Assembly: GCA_030248195.1 (NCBI GenBank)
Contig: JASAND010030254.1
Coordinates: 1 to 64,000 of the forward strand
DNA: 64,000 bases
Direction of reading: 5' to 3'
DNA from: Trissonchulus latispiculum
Lineage: Eukaryota > Nematoda > Enoplea > Enoplida > Ironidae
Shown here one piece after another: positions 33,501-43,086 of this stretch. The translations under genes were made by a program, and so were the position numbers. Numbering within the stretch: the first letter of the stretch is position 1; each line of letters begins with the position of its first letter. The notes under the pieces were generated by a model. That model worked only from the letters and a program-made list of their open reading frames with translations, did no database searches and was not told where the DNA came from.

Positions 33501-36129
33501 ATACAATAAGCATCCGTTTGAAAACAGTCCTCTGACGAAAAGTATATCTTTGTTCGCAGGGCATTTTTTACAGGGGGGAGGGGCCGAAAATGCCCCCTTC
33601 GAATTTTGGGCTTCTCCCTGAATGAGGTCTACATATTTGCCAATTTTGCCAAAAATATGAAAATTGTCAAAAATTTTCCGGCGTTGCGGAAAAAAATTTT
33701 AGCCTAAACCTTTGAGAGCTTTGGGTTTCTAATTGCAAAATACGACAAAAATACCAATCGTTGGCTCATTTTAGCAATAAATCCCCCCGAAAATTTCTCC
33801 CCTCCCCCCCCCCGCCCTGGGCCGGGGAGGGGGGGCGGACGGGAACGCCCCTCCCGGGAAAAACCTCTAAAAATAACCTGGTTCGCTTCCAACAGCAGTT
33901 ATATACCTACCATCTCAAGCAGTAGCGTAGGTACAAAAAAATTTCAGGGGGGGGCGGTTTTGACCGAGGATTTTTGAGGGGGGGAAGAAAAATTTTATTT
34001 TTGCGTAATAACTACATGCACACTGCGTATAATACTGCAAGTTGTCATATTAATTCAAGTCTTCTTTGGTTCATGTTTTCGACTTGTTACAACTGAAAAC
34101 GAAACCCGAAACCCCAAACGGGGGGTCTGGCGGGCAGCGCCCCCCAGAAGTTGAGAAACTTTTTATTTATTTTAAGAAAATTTCTCCATTAAACGCTATT
34201 GAAACTTTTAATTCTTTACAATTATTTATCAATTGTCTAACAACATTTTGTACCATTATTTGCTATTTTCTACATTTAAACAGTCTTGTCTGAAAACTCA
34301 AACTATATATGAAGATGCTCCCATTAAGAACTGCGTATTCTCATCATATCAACCAATTATGCCAAGGCTGATGATGTTGGGAATAACGCAGATATATAAC
34401 AAAACTGCAAAGCAACTATTTATACAGACATTTGCTAGCATGTTTAATAAAAAATAATAATTTAGACAATCTCAATATATATATAGACAAAATTCGCGCC
34501 GGAGGCGCGAAAATTTTTTAATTGTTTAGAAAATGCATCAATGTTGAGCTAATTTGAAGCATTAATGTACAATTTGTGCATGTTTCTAATAAAGACAAAC
34601 GCCCGCGCTCCGCGCGGGCGTAAAATTTTTTTGCCCAATTTTTCAGGGGGGCAAAGCCATTATTTCGGGGAGGGCGGCCCCCCCGCCCCCCCCGTATCTA
34701 CGCTAGTGATCTCAAGCATAGCAGTAAACGCCCTCAAATAAATGATGTTTGGTTAAACATGTTATGTACAATACATCAAATACATAATAAAATATAGTCG
34801 GCAATATTCTCACCTTCGCGCATTCAGCTGCATCAAGCGCTCAAATGCTGGTCCTGTGAAACTTGACAGCACAAAATAAACATTTGAATCTGTTGAACTT
34901 AGATTTTCTATTTCTAGCTCGTCCACACAAGCAGTCTCGGTAAAGTATTGACGAAAAGTCTAAATTAAATTTCAAACATTATATATATATGTATAATATA
35001 TATATATTTGAAGAAGTTAAGTAAAGATTCACTACCAACAGTAAAGGTACAGTAAAGGTTCGAAAAAAATACGGTCTGGAGACTTTTTGGATAACATTTT
35101 ATAGGATGGACATTGGACAGGGAGATCCCGGATATGGTCCAACATATGTGGGGTGGGGGGAGTCTAGTTTTCCCATGCCCAAACTTCTTGGGCTAAGGCT
35201 GCGTTGCCATGAAAAGATAGTGGCTGTATTTTTTCGTATCCAAATCGAAAAAATACATGGGGTTGAAAAATACGGGGGGCCAAAAATTCGCCTTTTTAAA
35301 ATCTGTAATGCCAAAACGACTACATACACAAATCGCTTGAAACAAATGCTCCTCATGCAAATCGAAGCTCGACCTGAGCATATTATGTTAACGTAAGTAA
35401 CGTCGGTACGTATATAGCTTACTATTTTATGTTTATTTTATAAAGGTTGCAGGAAGTACATATACTAATTTTTATATTTACTAATACTTTCCACTTAGAT
35501 TCACTACGGGATTATATTATCTGCAATAGAACGAAGATGTGATCATGTTTAATTTTCAACAATTGCTTTGATTCTTTGGTCTAGAATTTTATATTTTTTC
35601 TTGCCGGACTTTGTGTTTCCTTGTGCCAGCTGCGCTCGCGAGTTGTATCTTTGTAACTCCTTTATATATAGCTGTACCAATTTCCTACTTATTTCTTTAG
35701 TTTGCAGTCACACAGTAAGAACCTTTCGTCATTTCCAGTGTTAGTAAAGGTGTCTGGGAATTGTAATTCTTACAGCTTGCATCACTGCGTTAGCGGTTGG
35801 CAGTCGGTGCACAACAGCAGCAGGGATATCTCTTTTGAACTTTTGGATCAGTTGGCAACTTTTAGTTATAGTAGCACCTATTGTTTTTAGTAATACTGTT
35901 ACCGCGACACCCATGATATTAATTTTAAATGAAAGACAAAGAAACAAAGAAAACATCACATATATATAATCTTTATTATAAAAAACGCACGTACCGCTTG
36001 GCAAGCATTAAGCAGATCGTTCCTTGCTTCGAAGCTACCATCGCTGACCGAACATGACACTAGTCGAACTGTTATTAAAGGATCGGTTATATCATGGGCT
36101 CCATGAGAACTGTTCGGGTTACCTTCCAT
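24024..36129 (-). CDS. TOPBP1: TopBP1-like gene, BRCT domains 0-5 (15 exons seen)
   Basis: Scaffold protein of replication start and the ATR checkpoint; its BRCT domains bind phosphorylated partners in the nucleus. Exons with matching GT-AG sites and phases: 36129-35995, 34959-34814, 31736-31650, 31396-31289, 31064-30854, 30652-30597, 30211-30047, 29622-29460, 27642-27318, 27095-26851, 26290-26181, 25840-25661, 24998-24906, 24654-24479, 24158-24024, about 780 codons. Landmarks in the order of vertebrate TopBP1: VYFVLSSFTGPAFERL, VKHPVYSKAM, HRCPIFAGLTICVSGL, GSYSGEM...CTHLVT, GCVIYLCGFDG, ATHIVAKEW, SQWLIVSFQKG, VLPLICDSV, STHLILGVPEGSKY. Phases do not join between exons 2 and 3 or between 12 and 13, so a small exon is probably missed at each. 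BRCT6-8 and the ATR-activating region are absent; the next exon would lie left of 23.7 kb, across the repeat block. Confidence 0.88.
24479..24654 (-). CDS. TOPBP1: TopBP1-like exon 14 (BRCT5 start)
   Basis: Encodes SSPFYQPIVPALTKVRPFQG, then LVITVSQIEGA and ADLIKYLGAT, the first part of BRCT5. Donor GTAAGC. Confidence 0.9.
24906..24998 (-). CDS. TOPBP1: TopBP1-like exon 13 (BRCT4 end)
   Basis: Encodes CVLPLICDSVYSD and TATIVTDVWI. It needs phase 0 at its start while the exon above ends in phase 1, so a short exon is missing in 25000-25660. Confidence 0.82.
25661..25840 (-). CDS. TOPBP1: TopBP1-like exon 12 (BRCT4 start)
   Basis: Ends with LFSNLKFCTDGFCEDAEQEL and IEQNGG, the first strand and helix of BRCT4; donor GTAAAAG, phase 1. 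Confidence 0.85.
26181..26290 (-). CDS. TOPBP1: TopBP1-like exon 11 (linker)
   Basis: Low-complexity linker (IGPDYQPQPASEVTADQLEE) after BRCT3; accepted because its phases join both neighbours. Confidence 0.7.
26300..26840. other. intron of the TopBP1-like gene, nothing recognised
   Basis: AT-rich DNA with no open frame or repeat that I can support. Confidence 0.5.
26851..27095 (-). CDS. TOPBP1: TopBP1-like exon 10 (BRCT3)
   Basis: Encodes GRVIRATGGILIQKYNQKAT then HIVAKEW and VVTSQWLIVSFQKG. Several AGs overlap at the acceptor (27094-27099); the one giving phase 0 was taken. Confidence 0.87.
27318..27642 (-). CDS. TOPBP1: TopBP1-like exon 9 (polyQ linker, BRCT3 start)
   Basis: Starts with a linker holding a run of about 10 glutamines (CAA/CAG), then GVIDLTND, which looks like a SUMO-interacting motif, then CLEGCVIYLCGFDG, the first strand of BRCT3. 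Donor GTGAAT, phase 0. Confidence 0.88.
27959..28956. mobile_element. TTAA-flanked inverted-repeat element (family GGTGGTGGTA)
   Basis: TTAAGGTGGTGGTATCC on the left and ACCAGCACCTTAA on the right, with TTAA at both borders (27959-27962, 28953-28956). It is the reverse-oriented relative of 57910-58923: shared words include CACAAAAGGATACCACCACC and GGGACTGGTCCCAGAATGTT (in one orientation or the other). TTAA targets suit a piggyBac-like origin. No transposase. It lies in an intron. Confidence 0.82.
28957..29459. other. intron DNA with a repeat-like stretch
   Basis: Around 29040-29200 the sequence (GTGCCCCTTTTCCAGACC, CCCCCACAATCCAAAAGTG) resembles 27820-27955, suggesting remains of another element. 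No gene seen. Confidence 0.4.
29460..29622 (-). CDS. TOPBP1: TopBP1-like exon 8 (linker)
   Basis: Acidic linker (DLDVDISAIPGGP, FGDDLTHVDDT) between BRCT2 and BRCT3; phase compatible on both sides. Confidence 0.75.
30047..30211 (-). CDS. TOPBP1: TopBP1-like exon 7 (end BRCT2)
   Basis: Encodes EKYRKALEWSIVCVSEAW, the last helix of BRCT2, then a Ser/Thr-rich linker. Donor GTACGG. Confidence 0.9.
30597..30652 (-). CDS. TOPBP1: TopBP1-like exon 6 (BRCT2)
   Basis: A 56-base exon encoding GSYSGEMRQGHCTHLVTNST with a GTAAGT donor; its phases fit both neighbours. Confidence 0.88.
30854..31064 (-). CDS. TOPBP1: TopBP1-like exon 5 (end BRCT1, start BRCT2)
   Basis: Encodes LVLPAWIQSAWDECQ (the conserved tryptophan helix of BRCT1) and FVQRHRCPIFAGLTICVSGL, the first strand of BRCT2. 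Donor GTAAAAAG, phase 1. Confidence 0.92.
31289..31396 (-). CDS. TOPBP1: TopBP1-like exon 4 (BRCT1)
   Basis: Encodes DQLHQLVVWMGGEYSKNL and THLITPNVGSNKYM, the glycine turn and THLI core of a BRCT domain. Phase 0 on both sides. Confidence 0.88.
31650..31736 (-). CDS. TOPBP1: TopBP1-like exon 3 (BRCT1 start)
   Basis: Encodes LPKVKHPVYSKAMEGVVAVC and ends at a GTATAT donor, phase 0 on both sides. Confidence 0.87.
31890..33125. repeat. degenerate GGGTTGA-rich inverted-repeat element hosting the LINE
   Basis: Before and after the LINE the DNA is built from repeats of CAACCCGGGTTGAGAT, GGTTGAAATC and TTGAACC in both orientations, from about 31890 to 33115. This suggests an old palindromic transposon or a short satellite. 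Boundaries are uncertain. Confidence 0.4.
32034..32606 (+). mobile_element. 5'-truncated I-type LINE with 10-bp TSD
   Basis: The 10 bases ATTTCAACCC flank it (32024-32033, 32607-32616). Plus-strand frames encode the RNase H end (FQWIPGHVGLPGNEETDCL), then, after a frame change near 32215, SQLRTGKSFLLAKYG and the terminal zinc motif CSHCREEEKDLEQLLLRCP. The tail is CAACAACAATAA. It belongs to the same broad type as the LINEs at 1-9 kb and lies in the long intron between TopBP1-like exons 2 and 3. Confidence 0.88.
33557..33880. mobile_element. short inverted-repeat element, GTTCG duplication
   Basis: GTTCG flanks both sides (33552-33556, 33881-33885). Ends CAGGGCATTTTTTACAGG and TAAAAATAACCTG, with an inside similar to 13432-13782 (CCAAAAATATGAAAATTGTC, GCGTTGCGGAAAAAAATTTT). 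Confidence 0.75.
33920..34708. mobile_element. hAT-like non-autonomous element, 8-bp TSD
   Basis: ATCTCAAG flanks both sides (33912-33919, 34709-34716). Ends are CAGTAGCGTAGGTAC and GTATCTACGCTAGTG, inverted with two mismatches. CAGTAGCGTA is a usual hAT terminus. The inside has G and C runs and no transposase. Intronic. Confidence 0.88.
34814..34959 (-). CDS. TOPBP1: TopBP1-like exon 2 (BRCT0 start)
   Basis: Acceptor TTTAATTTAG, phase 0; contains VYFVLSSFTGPAFERLMQLN; GTGAG donor leaves phase 2. The next visible exon needs phase 0, so an exon of about 50 bases is missing between them. Confidence 0.85.
35995..36129 (-). CDS. TOPBP1: TopBP1-like exon 1 (start codon exon)
   Basis: ATG at 36127-36129 opens MEGNPNSSHGAH and the frame ends NDLLNACQA at a GTACGT donor (phase 0). 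The frame stays open upstream to an AG at 36149-36150, so an earlier exon cannot be ruled out; the one at 36227-36392 would even be in phase. Confidence 0.65.
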
Positions 36130-36225
36130 CAATGTCAAGAGTCTATGACTAAATATTTACAAAATGTACGAACATACTTTAGACATATTAACAACAGCGG
36201 ATTAAACTGTCTTCCTGGGCACTTA

Positions 36226-36392
36226 CTAGGCAAAAACAAGTGAGGGACGCCTCTCCACTAGTAGAGGAATAAGACCAAAAGTTGTTGCATAAAATGTCCC
36301 CAAGGCCCAAAACGCTAAAAACACCAAAATTTTGGACTCTCCAGAAATGCCCAGTGGAGCAATCCGGCTATAAATTATTTTCTTACCAAGGA
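36226..36392 (-). CDS. possible exon of a small membrane protein
   Basis: A frame between an AG acceptor (TGTCTTTACAG) and a TAG at 36226-36228 encodes ESKILVFLAFWALGTFYATT and continues hydrophobic, with an RRPS end. It could be a last exon of an upstream gene. The GTAAGTG overlapping the stop is also a good donor, and splicing there to an AG at 36149-36150 would be in phase with TopBP1-like exon 1. I do not recognise the protein. Confidence 0.25.
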
Positions 36393-36550
36393 CTGTAAAG
36401 ACAGTAAAAAACATTTTTGAAAAAATCCACCTCTCTAAGTCCTGTCGTAATTGACCGGGGTAATAAACCCCAACCCAAATCCCCGTTACACCTATGATTA
36501 TGATTTGGGGGGTCGTGGGGGTGTTTGGGGAGGTCTAAAAAGGGGGGCCG

Positions 36551-36925
36551 CCCACTGGTGGATCCAGGATTTGGGGACGGGTGGACGGTAAAACTTTTGC
36601 ACCGCGGGGTCTGGGGGACTGGGGGGATTGAAGAAATTTTTTGTTTTTGCAATAAAATCGGTCTTCAATTCGGATCTTTCTTTTAATTTTGAAGAACTGA
36701 GAAAACTTTTTAAAATATATACAACACAATTTTGGAGAGATGCATTTCAAGTTTTCTCTTCATAAACGCAATAAACCGTTAACAATTATATCGCGCCGAC
36801 GGCGCGAAATTTGTTGGTTTTTTACCTTTTTCCCTATTAATCCCAATTTTACCTACCTTGGTATCGGCGACGGGGGGGGGCGCCCCCCCCCCACCACCCC
36901 GACTCCCCCTTGGATCCGCCCCCAA
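36551..36925. mobile_element. inverted-repeat element nested in the G/C-run cluster
   Basis: CACTGGTGGATCCAGGATTT at the left and CCCCCTTGGATCCGCCCCC at the right form imperfect inverted ends (shared GGTGGATCCA and GGCGGATCCA). The core at 36780-36840 has GCGCCGACGGCGCG. A target duplication is unclear. Confidence 0.5.
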
Positions 36926-37165
36926 AATTTCGCGGGAGAGCGAGGGTCTCCCCCGCCCCAACCCTAATGCCGGGCCGGTTACCATAGGTGTAACGGGGAT
37001 TTAGGTTGGGGGCCTCCTTTTTTAGACCCCCCCAAACCTCCCCCAAAAAATTTTTCCATTTTTATGTCAAAAATCGAATTTTCAGCCATTGCTAACGCCA
37101 AAAAACATTCAACTATGAAGTAATTTTGACATTAGACAGGGGTTTTAAACTCGAAAACTTGATTG

Positions 37166-37170
<5 letters not shown>

Positions 37171-37242
<72 letters not shown>
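37171..37242. repeat. (AT)n microsatellite
   Basis: Pure TA dinucleotides for about 72 bases inside one of the repeat copies. Confidence 0.97.
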
Positions 37243-37245
<3 letters not shown>

Positions 37246-40200
37246 ACTAAGTCTAAAATAACGTCAATATTGAGCCAGAAAGTCCATAAAACCGTTAAAA
37301 ACTATCCTAAAAATACCCAATTTTGGCTAATTTTTCCCGCCTGCGGCGCGACTACCCCCCCCCCCAGTTGGGGGGGGGGGGGCGGGGGCACCCAAAAAAT
37401 TTGGGGGGGTTTGTAAAAATGGCTGCGGGGGCTACATGGCTGGGGGGGTTACCAACCCCCCCATAGGTGTACCAGGCTACAGTTTACCCCCTGTGAGACC
37501 CCCCCACGGAGAGGCCAGACCCCCCTCCCCCCCTAAAATTGGGTCCAAACCAAGTAAAAAATGCAAAATTTTTGAAAAAATTTTTTGCAACTTCTGAAAA
37601 TTTTTGAAAAAAAAATAGAAAAATAGGCTATAAATCACCTATAAACAGCTAAAGATGGTTATTTATAGCAATTAAAAGGTAATACACGCAATTATAAACC
37701 ACAATCTGGGCTAATTTAGGCATATTTTAGTACAAATTTGTCAATTTTCAAGCCCTATTTTCGCATACGAAAACTATTGACAGAAGCTTTTGAGTACGTT
37801 TAATGTACTGTACATCGAAAAAGGAGCATTTTTAGCTAAAAAAACTGGGGTACAGTTTAGGGGGGTCCTCCCCCCCAAATTTCGGATTTGGGTGGGGTCC
37901 CCCGAGCCAAATTTGGACCTTCTACTCCCCCCCCCAACCCAAACAGGTGGTAAACCTATGAACCCCCCCAATTACACCTATGCCGGTTACACCCAGTTTC
38001 GTTGGGGGGGTATCCCCCCAAATTTTCGATCAACTTTACCCCCCCCAGGTTTTTTGACTTACCCTCCCCCAGCCTTCGGCTACCCCCCCAACGATTTTTG
38101 GACTCCAAAAGTTAACTAAATTTGGCCGGAAAATGGTCATTTTTTGAAAAATTTTTCTAAAATCTTGACCTAAAATTGTTTTAAAACGGTGCAGAAACGC
38201 CTAAAACGTTAAAAACAAGCCTTGTTTTGATGAGAAAAGGGCTAAATTACAGAAAATTTTGCAATTTTTGGCCATTTTTCGAAATTTCTGAGGTCCAAAT
38301 TCTGGGGGGGGGGTTGGTTGGTACCCCCCCCCCTCATATTTCGGGGGTCGACCACCAAAATCCCAAAATTTAAACCCTCCCTATAAGTTCCAGGGAAATT
38401 ATGGTTACACCTTATCATAGGTGTAACGGGGATTTGGGGTGGGGGGCCCCTCCCCCAAAATTTGGGGGGGCCCCCTTTTTAGACCACCCCGAACCCCCCC
38501 TACGACCCCCCCCAAACCTCCCCCAAAAAATTTTTCAATTTTTATGCCAAAAATCGCATTTTCAGCCATTGCTAATGCCGAAAAACATGAAAGCATTAAG
38601 TAATTTTGACATTAGACAGTGTTTTTAAACTCGAAAACTTTATTGCCAACATGTTTCTGAGTCCAGAATAAGGTAAATATCGAGTTTAGAAGTCCATAAA
38701 GCCGTAAAAAATGTGTATTTCTCGCGATAATAAACACGTTAAACCAAAAATTTGGACTGTTTTGAAAAATTTTGCAAAATTTACCCTAAAAATGCCCAAA
38801 TTTTGGCTAATTTTCGCGCCTTCGGGGCGACTACCCCCCCCCCCCCCCCCCCAGTTGGGGGGGGGGGTAAAAGAGGAGATTTGGGGTGGGGGGGCCCCCC
38901 CAACATTTTCTGAAGGGGCCCCCCTCTGGCGACCCCCCCCAACCCCCCCCCAGCACCCCCCCCCAACCCTCCCCCAAAAAACATTTTCATTTTTTATGCC
39001 AAAAATTGCATTTTCAGCCGTTTCTAATGATAAAAAACATCTAACCATAAAGTAATTTTAACATTAGACAGTGGTTTTAAACTCAAAAACTTGATTGCCA
39101 ACATGTTTCCAAGTCCAAAATAAGGACAATATTGAGTCATAAGAGCCATAATACAGTTAAAAACGTGAATTTCTCGTACTAATAAACAGTTTAAGCCAAA
39201 AATTTGGACATTTTTGAAAATTTTTTCAAAATTTACCCTAAAAATACCCAATTGTAGGCCATTTTTCGCGCCTTCGGCGCGACTACCCCCCCAGTTGGGG
39301 GGGGACGTCCCCCAAAAAGTTTTGGGGGAGGGTTGAAAAAGGCTTGGGGGGGGGGCTACCCCCCCAACCCCCCCCCCCCCCACCTTACCCCGATGGGGGG
39401 GGGCCGGGGCCCCCAAGAATTTATGGGGGGGGGGGGGTTTGGAAAAATGGCTGGGGGGGTTACCCCCTTCCCCCCAATTATATACACCCATAGGTGTACC
39501 ACCTGTTTGGGTTGGGGGGGGGGGGAGTCGAAGGTCCAAATTTGGCTCGGGGCGGGGGGGGGGACCCCACCAAAATCCGAAATTTGGGGGAGGGGGACCC
39601 CCCTAAACTTTACCCAAGTTTTTTTGGCTAAAAATGCTCCTTTTTCGATGTACAGTACATAAAACATACTGAAAAGCTTCTGTCGATAGTTTTCGTATGC
39701 GAAAATAGGGTTTGAAAAATGACAAATTTGTGCTAAAATATGCCTAAATTAGCCCAGATTGTGGTTTATAATTGCGTATATTACCTTTTAATTGCTGTAA
39801 ATAACCATCTTTAGCTCTTTATATGTAATTTATAGCCATTTTTTCGAATTTTTTTCAAAAATTTTTAGAAATTGCAAAAAATTTTTTCAAAAATTTTGTA
39901 TTTTTTACCTGGTTTGGACCCAATTTTCGGGGGGGAGGGGGGTTTGAGCTCGGCTTTGGGGGGGAGCATAGGTGTAAGGTGGGGGGGGGGGGGTAGCCCC
40001 CGCCAAAGCCTTTTTTCAACCCTCCCCCAAAACTTTTTGGGGGGGGCGTCCCCCCCCAACGGGGGGGGGGGGGGGGTGTCGCGCCGAAGGGGCGAAAAAT
40101 GGCCAAAAATTGGGTATGTTTTGGGGAAATTTTGAAAAAATTTTCAAAAATGTCGAAATTTTTGGCTTAAACTGTTTATTATTATGAGAAATACACGTTT

Positions 40201-40830
40201 TTAACTGTATTAAGGATCTTATGACTCAATATTGACCTTATTTTGGACTTGGAAACATGTTGGCGATCAAGTTTTTGAGTTTAAAACCACTGTCTAATGT
40301 TAAAATTACTTTATGGTTAGATGTTTTTCATCATTAGAAACGGCTGAAAATGCGATTTTTGGCATAAAAAATGAAAAATTTTTTTGGGGGAGGGTTGGGG
40401 GGGGGTTGGGGGGGTCGCCAGAGGGGGCCCCCCAGAAAATGTTGGGGGGGGGGGGCCTCCCCCACCCCAAATCTACGTTACACCTATGGGGGGAGTAGTT
40501 GAGGTCGGGTAGGGGGAGAGGGGGTCTGGCCTCTCCGTGGGGGGGGGTCTCACAGGGGGCAAACTGTAGCCTGGCTCACCTATGATTACACCCATAGGTG
40601 TGGCTGGGCAAAAAATCTGGGGGGGGTTCCGACGGAGGGTGGGGGGGGGGACCCCCCTTAATTTTCGATTTTATGCCATTTTTGACCACTTTTTGGCCAA
40701 AAATCTGGGGGGGGGTACCAAAAATCTGAAAATCTGGGGGGGGGGGTCGCCAAAATTTGACATTTTGGTGGGGGGGTGCCCCCCCCCTAACACATCTATG
40801 ATTACACCTACGCTTACGCCCCTAATGATA

Positions 40831-42057
40831 AACAAGCGAAACCCCAATATTGTATGTTAAAAAAGCCTCAAGTTAGCTAACAAAATATGTAGGTACCCCT
40901 TTCCAGAAATTTAATTTAAGCATTTTCCAATCGCAAGAGTGCATAACTAGTAATTAAATTTGCAGTGACTGGCAAGCAATGCATGTAAACTTTTCTTAGG
41001 CAACAAATGCTAAGTGCTTTGCGTCAAATTTCGGCTTCCACATTTTAGATCAGACTTCAGCTTATTACTTGGAGTCAGCCACGGACCTGTAATTGTTCAT
41101 TTTTTGTTAGTAATTTTTGCTATTGTTTGTGTTTTTCCTCGGTTAATAAATTTACTGTTAAGCAATTCTCTGTTTCATATTTTCTCGCAATAAGATGTGC
41201 ACGTTTTATTTTATTTCATTATTTACGCATTTCGATAAAAACGTTGTTAATTAACATCTAACAATTTTCTCTATAATATCATTCTCAAAAATAAATGCAG
41301 TTTCCCGGCTTATCTGTTTCAAGCCGTGTTCCTAACATTGAAAATTGCATTGCTTACACCTTCTTGTTTTCAAACCACTGATCGAGGCAATAGTACGTCT
41401 ACTGGCTCAGGGCTTGTACGACCTCAGTGAGGAACGAACAGCTTAAATTACAGACCCTACATTGAAAGCTTTTACTGCTGCCATTTGTCTGTTAAGGCTA
41501 TGGGATACCCTTACCTCTCTATGTTAGGCAAGTCGGGAAAGAGCTCTTAGATCATATATTAAGTATAGGAGTGGCTCGGAGGGAATGTTGTTTGTTTCAA
41601 CACATCAGAGTCTGAGTCTCATGCCCTTTCCAAAAAATACCAGAGCTCCTGAACTTACCCCATGTTTTTTCTAGACAGTCGGTTCAACATTTTTGTTACA
41701 GAATATACTTGAAACTGAGCTTTGTAGCCAACATATATATAAAAGCGCATAATATATGGACAGATATCGTGAGCTTTGCCACATTGGACCCAGGCTGTAG
41801 CTAATAGGAAACATGTCTTTGGCCTTTATTAGATGAATTTCTGTTTAGTCATATAAGCCATAAGGATTAGTCAAATGGCACAAGACAGCCAAAACAGCCA
41901 AATCTATGTATTTAAATCTTTCAGTGTTGCTTTCACTTGTTCCCTACTCTTTACGCTTTTTCCTCTCCTCCAGCCAGCTTGTCTGCGGAGCTGAGCCAGC
42001 TATTCTGTCAAAGTTGGTGCAATGGGTTTTGTGTAATAATTATATATAGCAGCTGGA
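40831..42057. other. unassigned non-coding DNA
   Basis: No gene or clear repeat seen. Confidence 0.5.
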
Positions 42058-42098
42058 CTTAAGGCGGCGTGGTATTATCATATTGTGTAAATTTGAAC

Positions 42099-43020
42099 TT
42101 AAGGTGGTAGTACCACTAGCGGGATTTTCGACCTAATCTTGGTATAGATGAAGCAAACATGACGAAACTATTGGTGAAACACGTTTGGTTGGCAGGCTAT
42201 CGTTGCACAAAATTTTGGTGTCTGAGTGCGAGTGAATAATCGGTTGCTAGCTTTGCGCATGCTCAAATAATCAAAATGTTGTTTAGAATCTACCTTGTGA
42301 AAGAGCACAAAAATAGCTTTAAAATGATGTGCATTACGTGGTTTCTATCAAAAGTTACAGATAGTTTTACATACGGCTGACTTACGTTGACCGTTTGCAC
42401 CTGCAATAAGTAGCAGCAGTTTATTCAAAAATTAAACCTATTGGGTCTTAAAGGTTGTTAGTGTGTTACTATGTGTACTATTTAACAAAAAACACTATTC
42501 GGCTGGTGTAAATTTTCAAAACCAAAGCAAACAATGAAAAGCTACAAAATCTTTGATTTTGATTTTCTCGTTACTGCTTCAAAGAAAATTGATCAAATTT
42601 GGCAGATATGTTTTATGTCTGCATTCACTCAGGCAGTTTTCTTTGTTTTAAGAAAAACACAATAGTATGCAAGATACAGAATTTACAAATTTTCAAAATA
42701 AGCTAAAAACGAAAAATTTTGTTTTATCAAAAGCTAAAATAACCGGCCTGAGCGTATGTATTAATAAAGCTTACATGCGAAATTTGAAATGAATTCATCG
42801 AGGAGCGAAGGAGATATTTAATTTCAAAACTTTTAATACATTTCCTTTTGGGTAGACAGCAAGCCAGTCCTCGCAGTGCAGCTCAGCTCGTTTGATGCAG
42901 AACATAATAAAGAACAAATATGCCAAATTTCAGAGCGGTTGATTAAGTCTTTAGTTCACAATTTCTGTGCAAAGTCCACCCCGGATGTGGTACTCGTACT
43001 ACCACCTTAACGGCTTCATT
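42099..43020. mobile_element. TTAA-flanked inverted-repeat element, nested in a relative
   Basis: Borders TTAAGGTGGTAGTACC and GTACTACCACCTTAA, with TTAA at 42099-42102 and 43017-43020. Just outside, TTAAGGCGGCGTGGTATTATC (from 42059) followed by GTGTAAATTTGAAC looks like the start of another member of the family (compare 57910), and the flank after 43020 (CTTCATTTCTCTATGAAGA) resembles what follows in that member. One element therefore sits inside another. Confidence 0.8.
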
Positions 43021-43086
43021 TCTCTATGAAGATATTTTTATTAATCTATTGGCTCCCTTCCCCCAAGAAGAAGCAAAAAGAAGAAT

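Larger units (their letters stand above)
36440..40830. repeat. cluster of G/C-run repeats with CATAGGTGTAA ends
   Basis: About 4.4 kb built from copies, in both orientations, of units that combine long G or C runs, an AT-rich core and the word CATAGGTGTAA or its complement (near 36490, 36985, 37463, 37972, 38417, 39490, 39965, 40478, 40600). 38980-39210 reads inverted at 40165-40380. 37540-37890 reads inverted at 39570-39920. 37030-37140 and 38500-38640 are direct copies of the same block. The word may be the terminus of a non-autonomous transposon family. No gene: proline/glycine-rich open frames here come from the homopolymers. Confidence 0.75.

Noticed and set aside
36849..40860. Many glycine/proline-rich open frames, 60-170 codons
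   Set aside because: They arise from G and C homopolymers, overlap one another on both strands, and occur inside repeats with no protein features.
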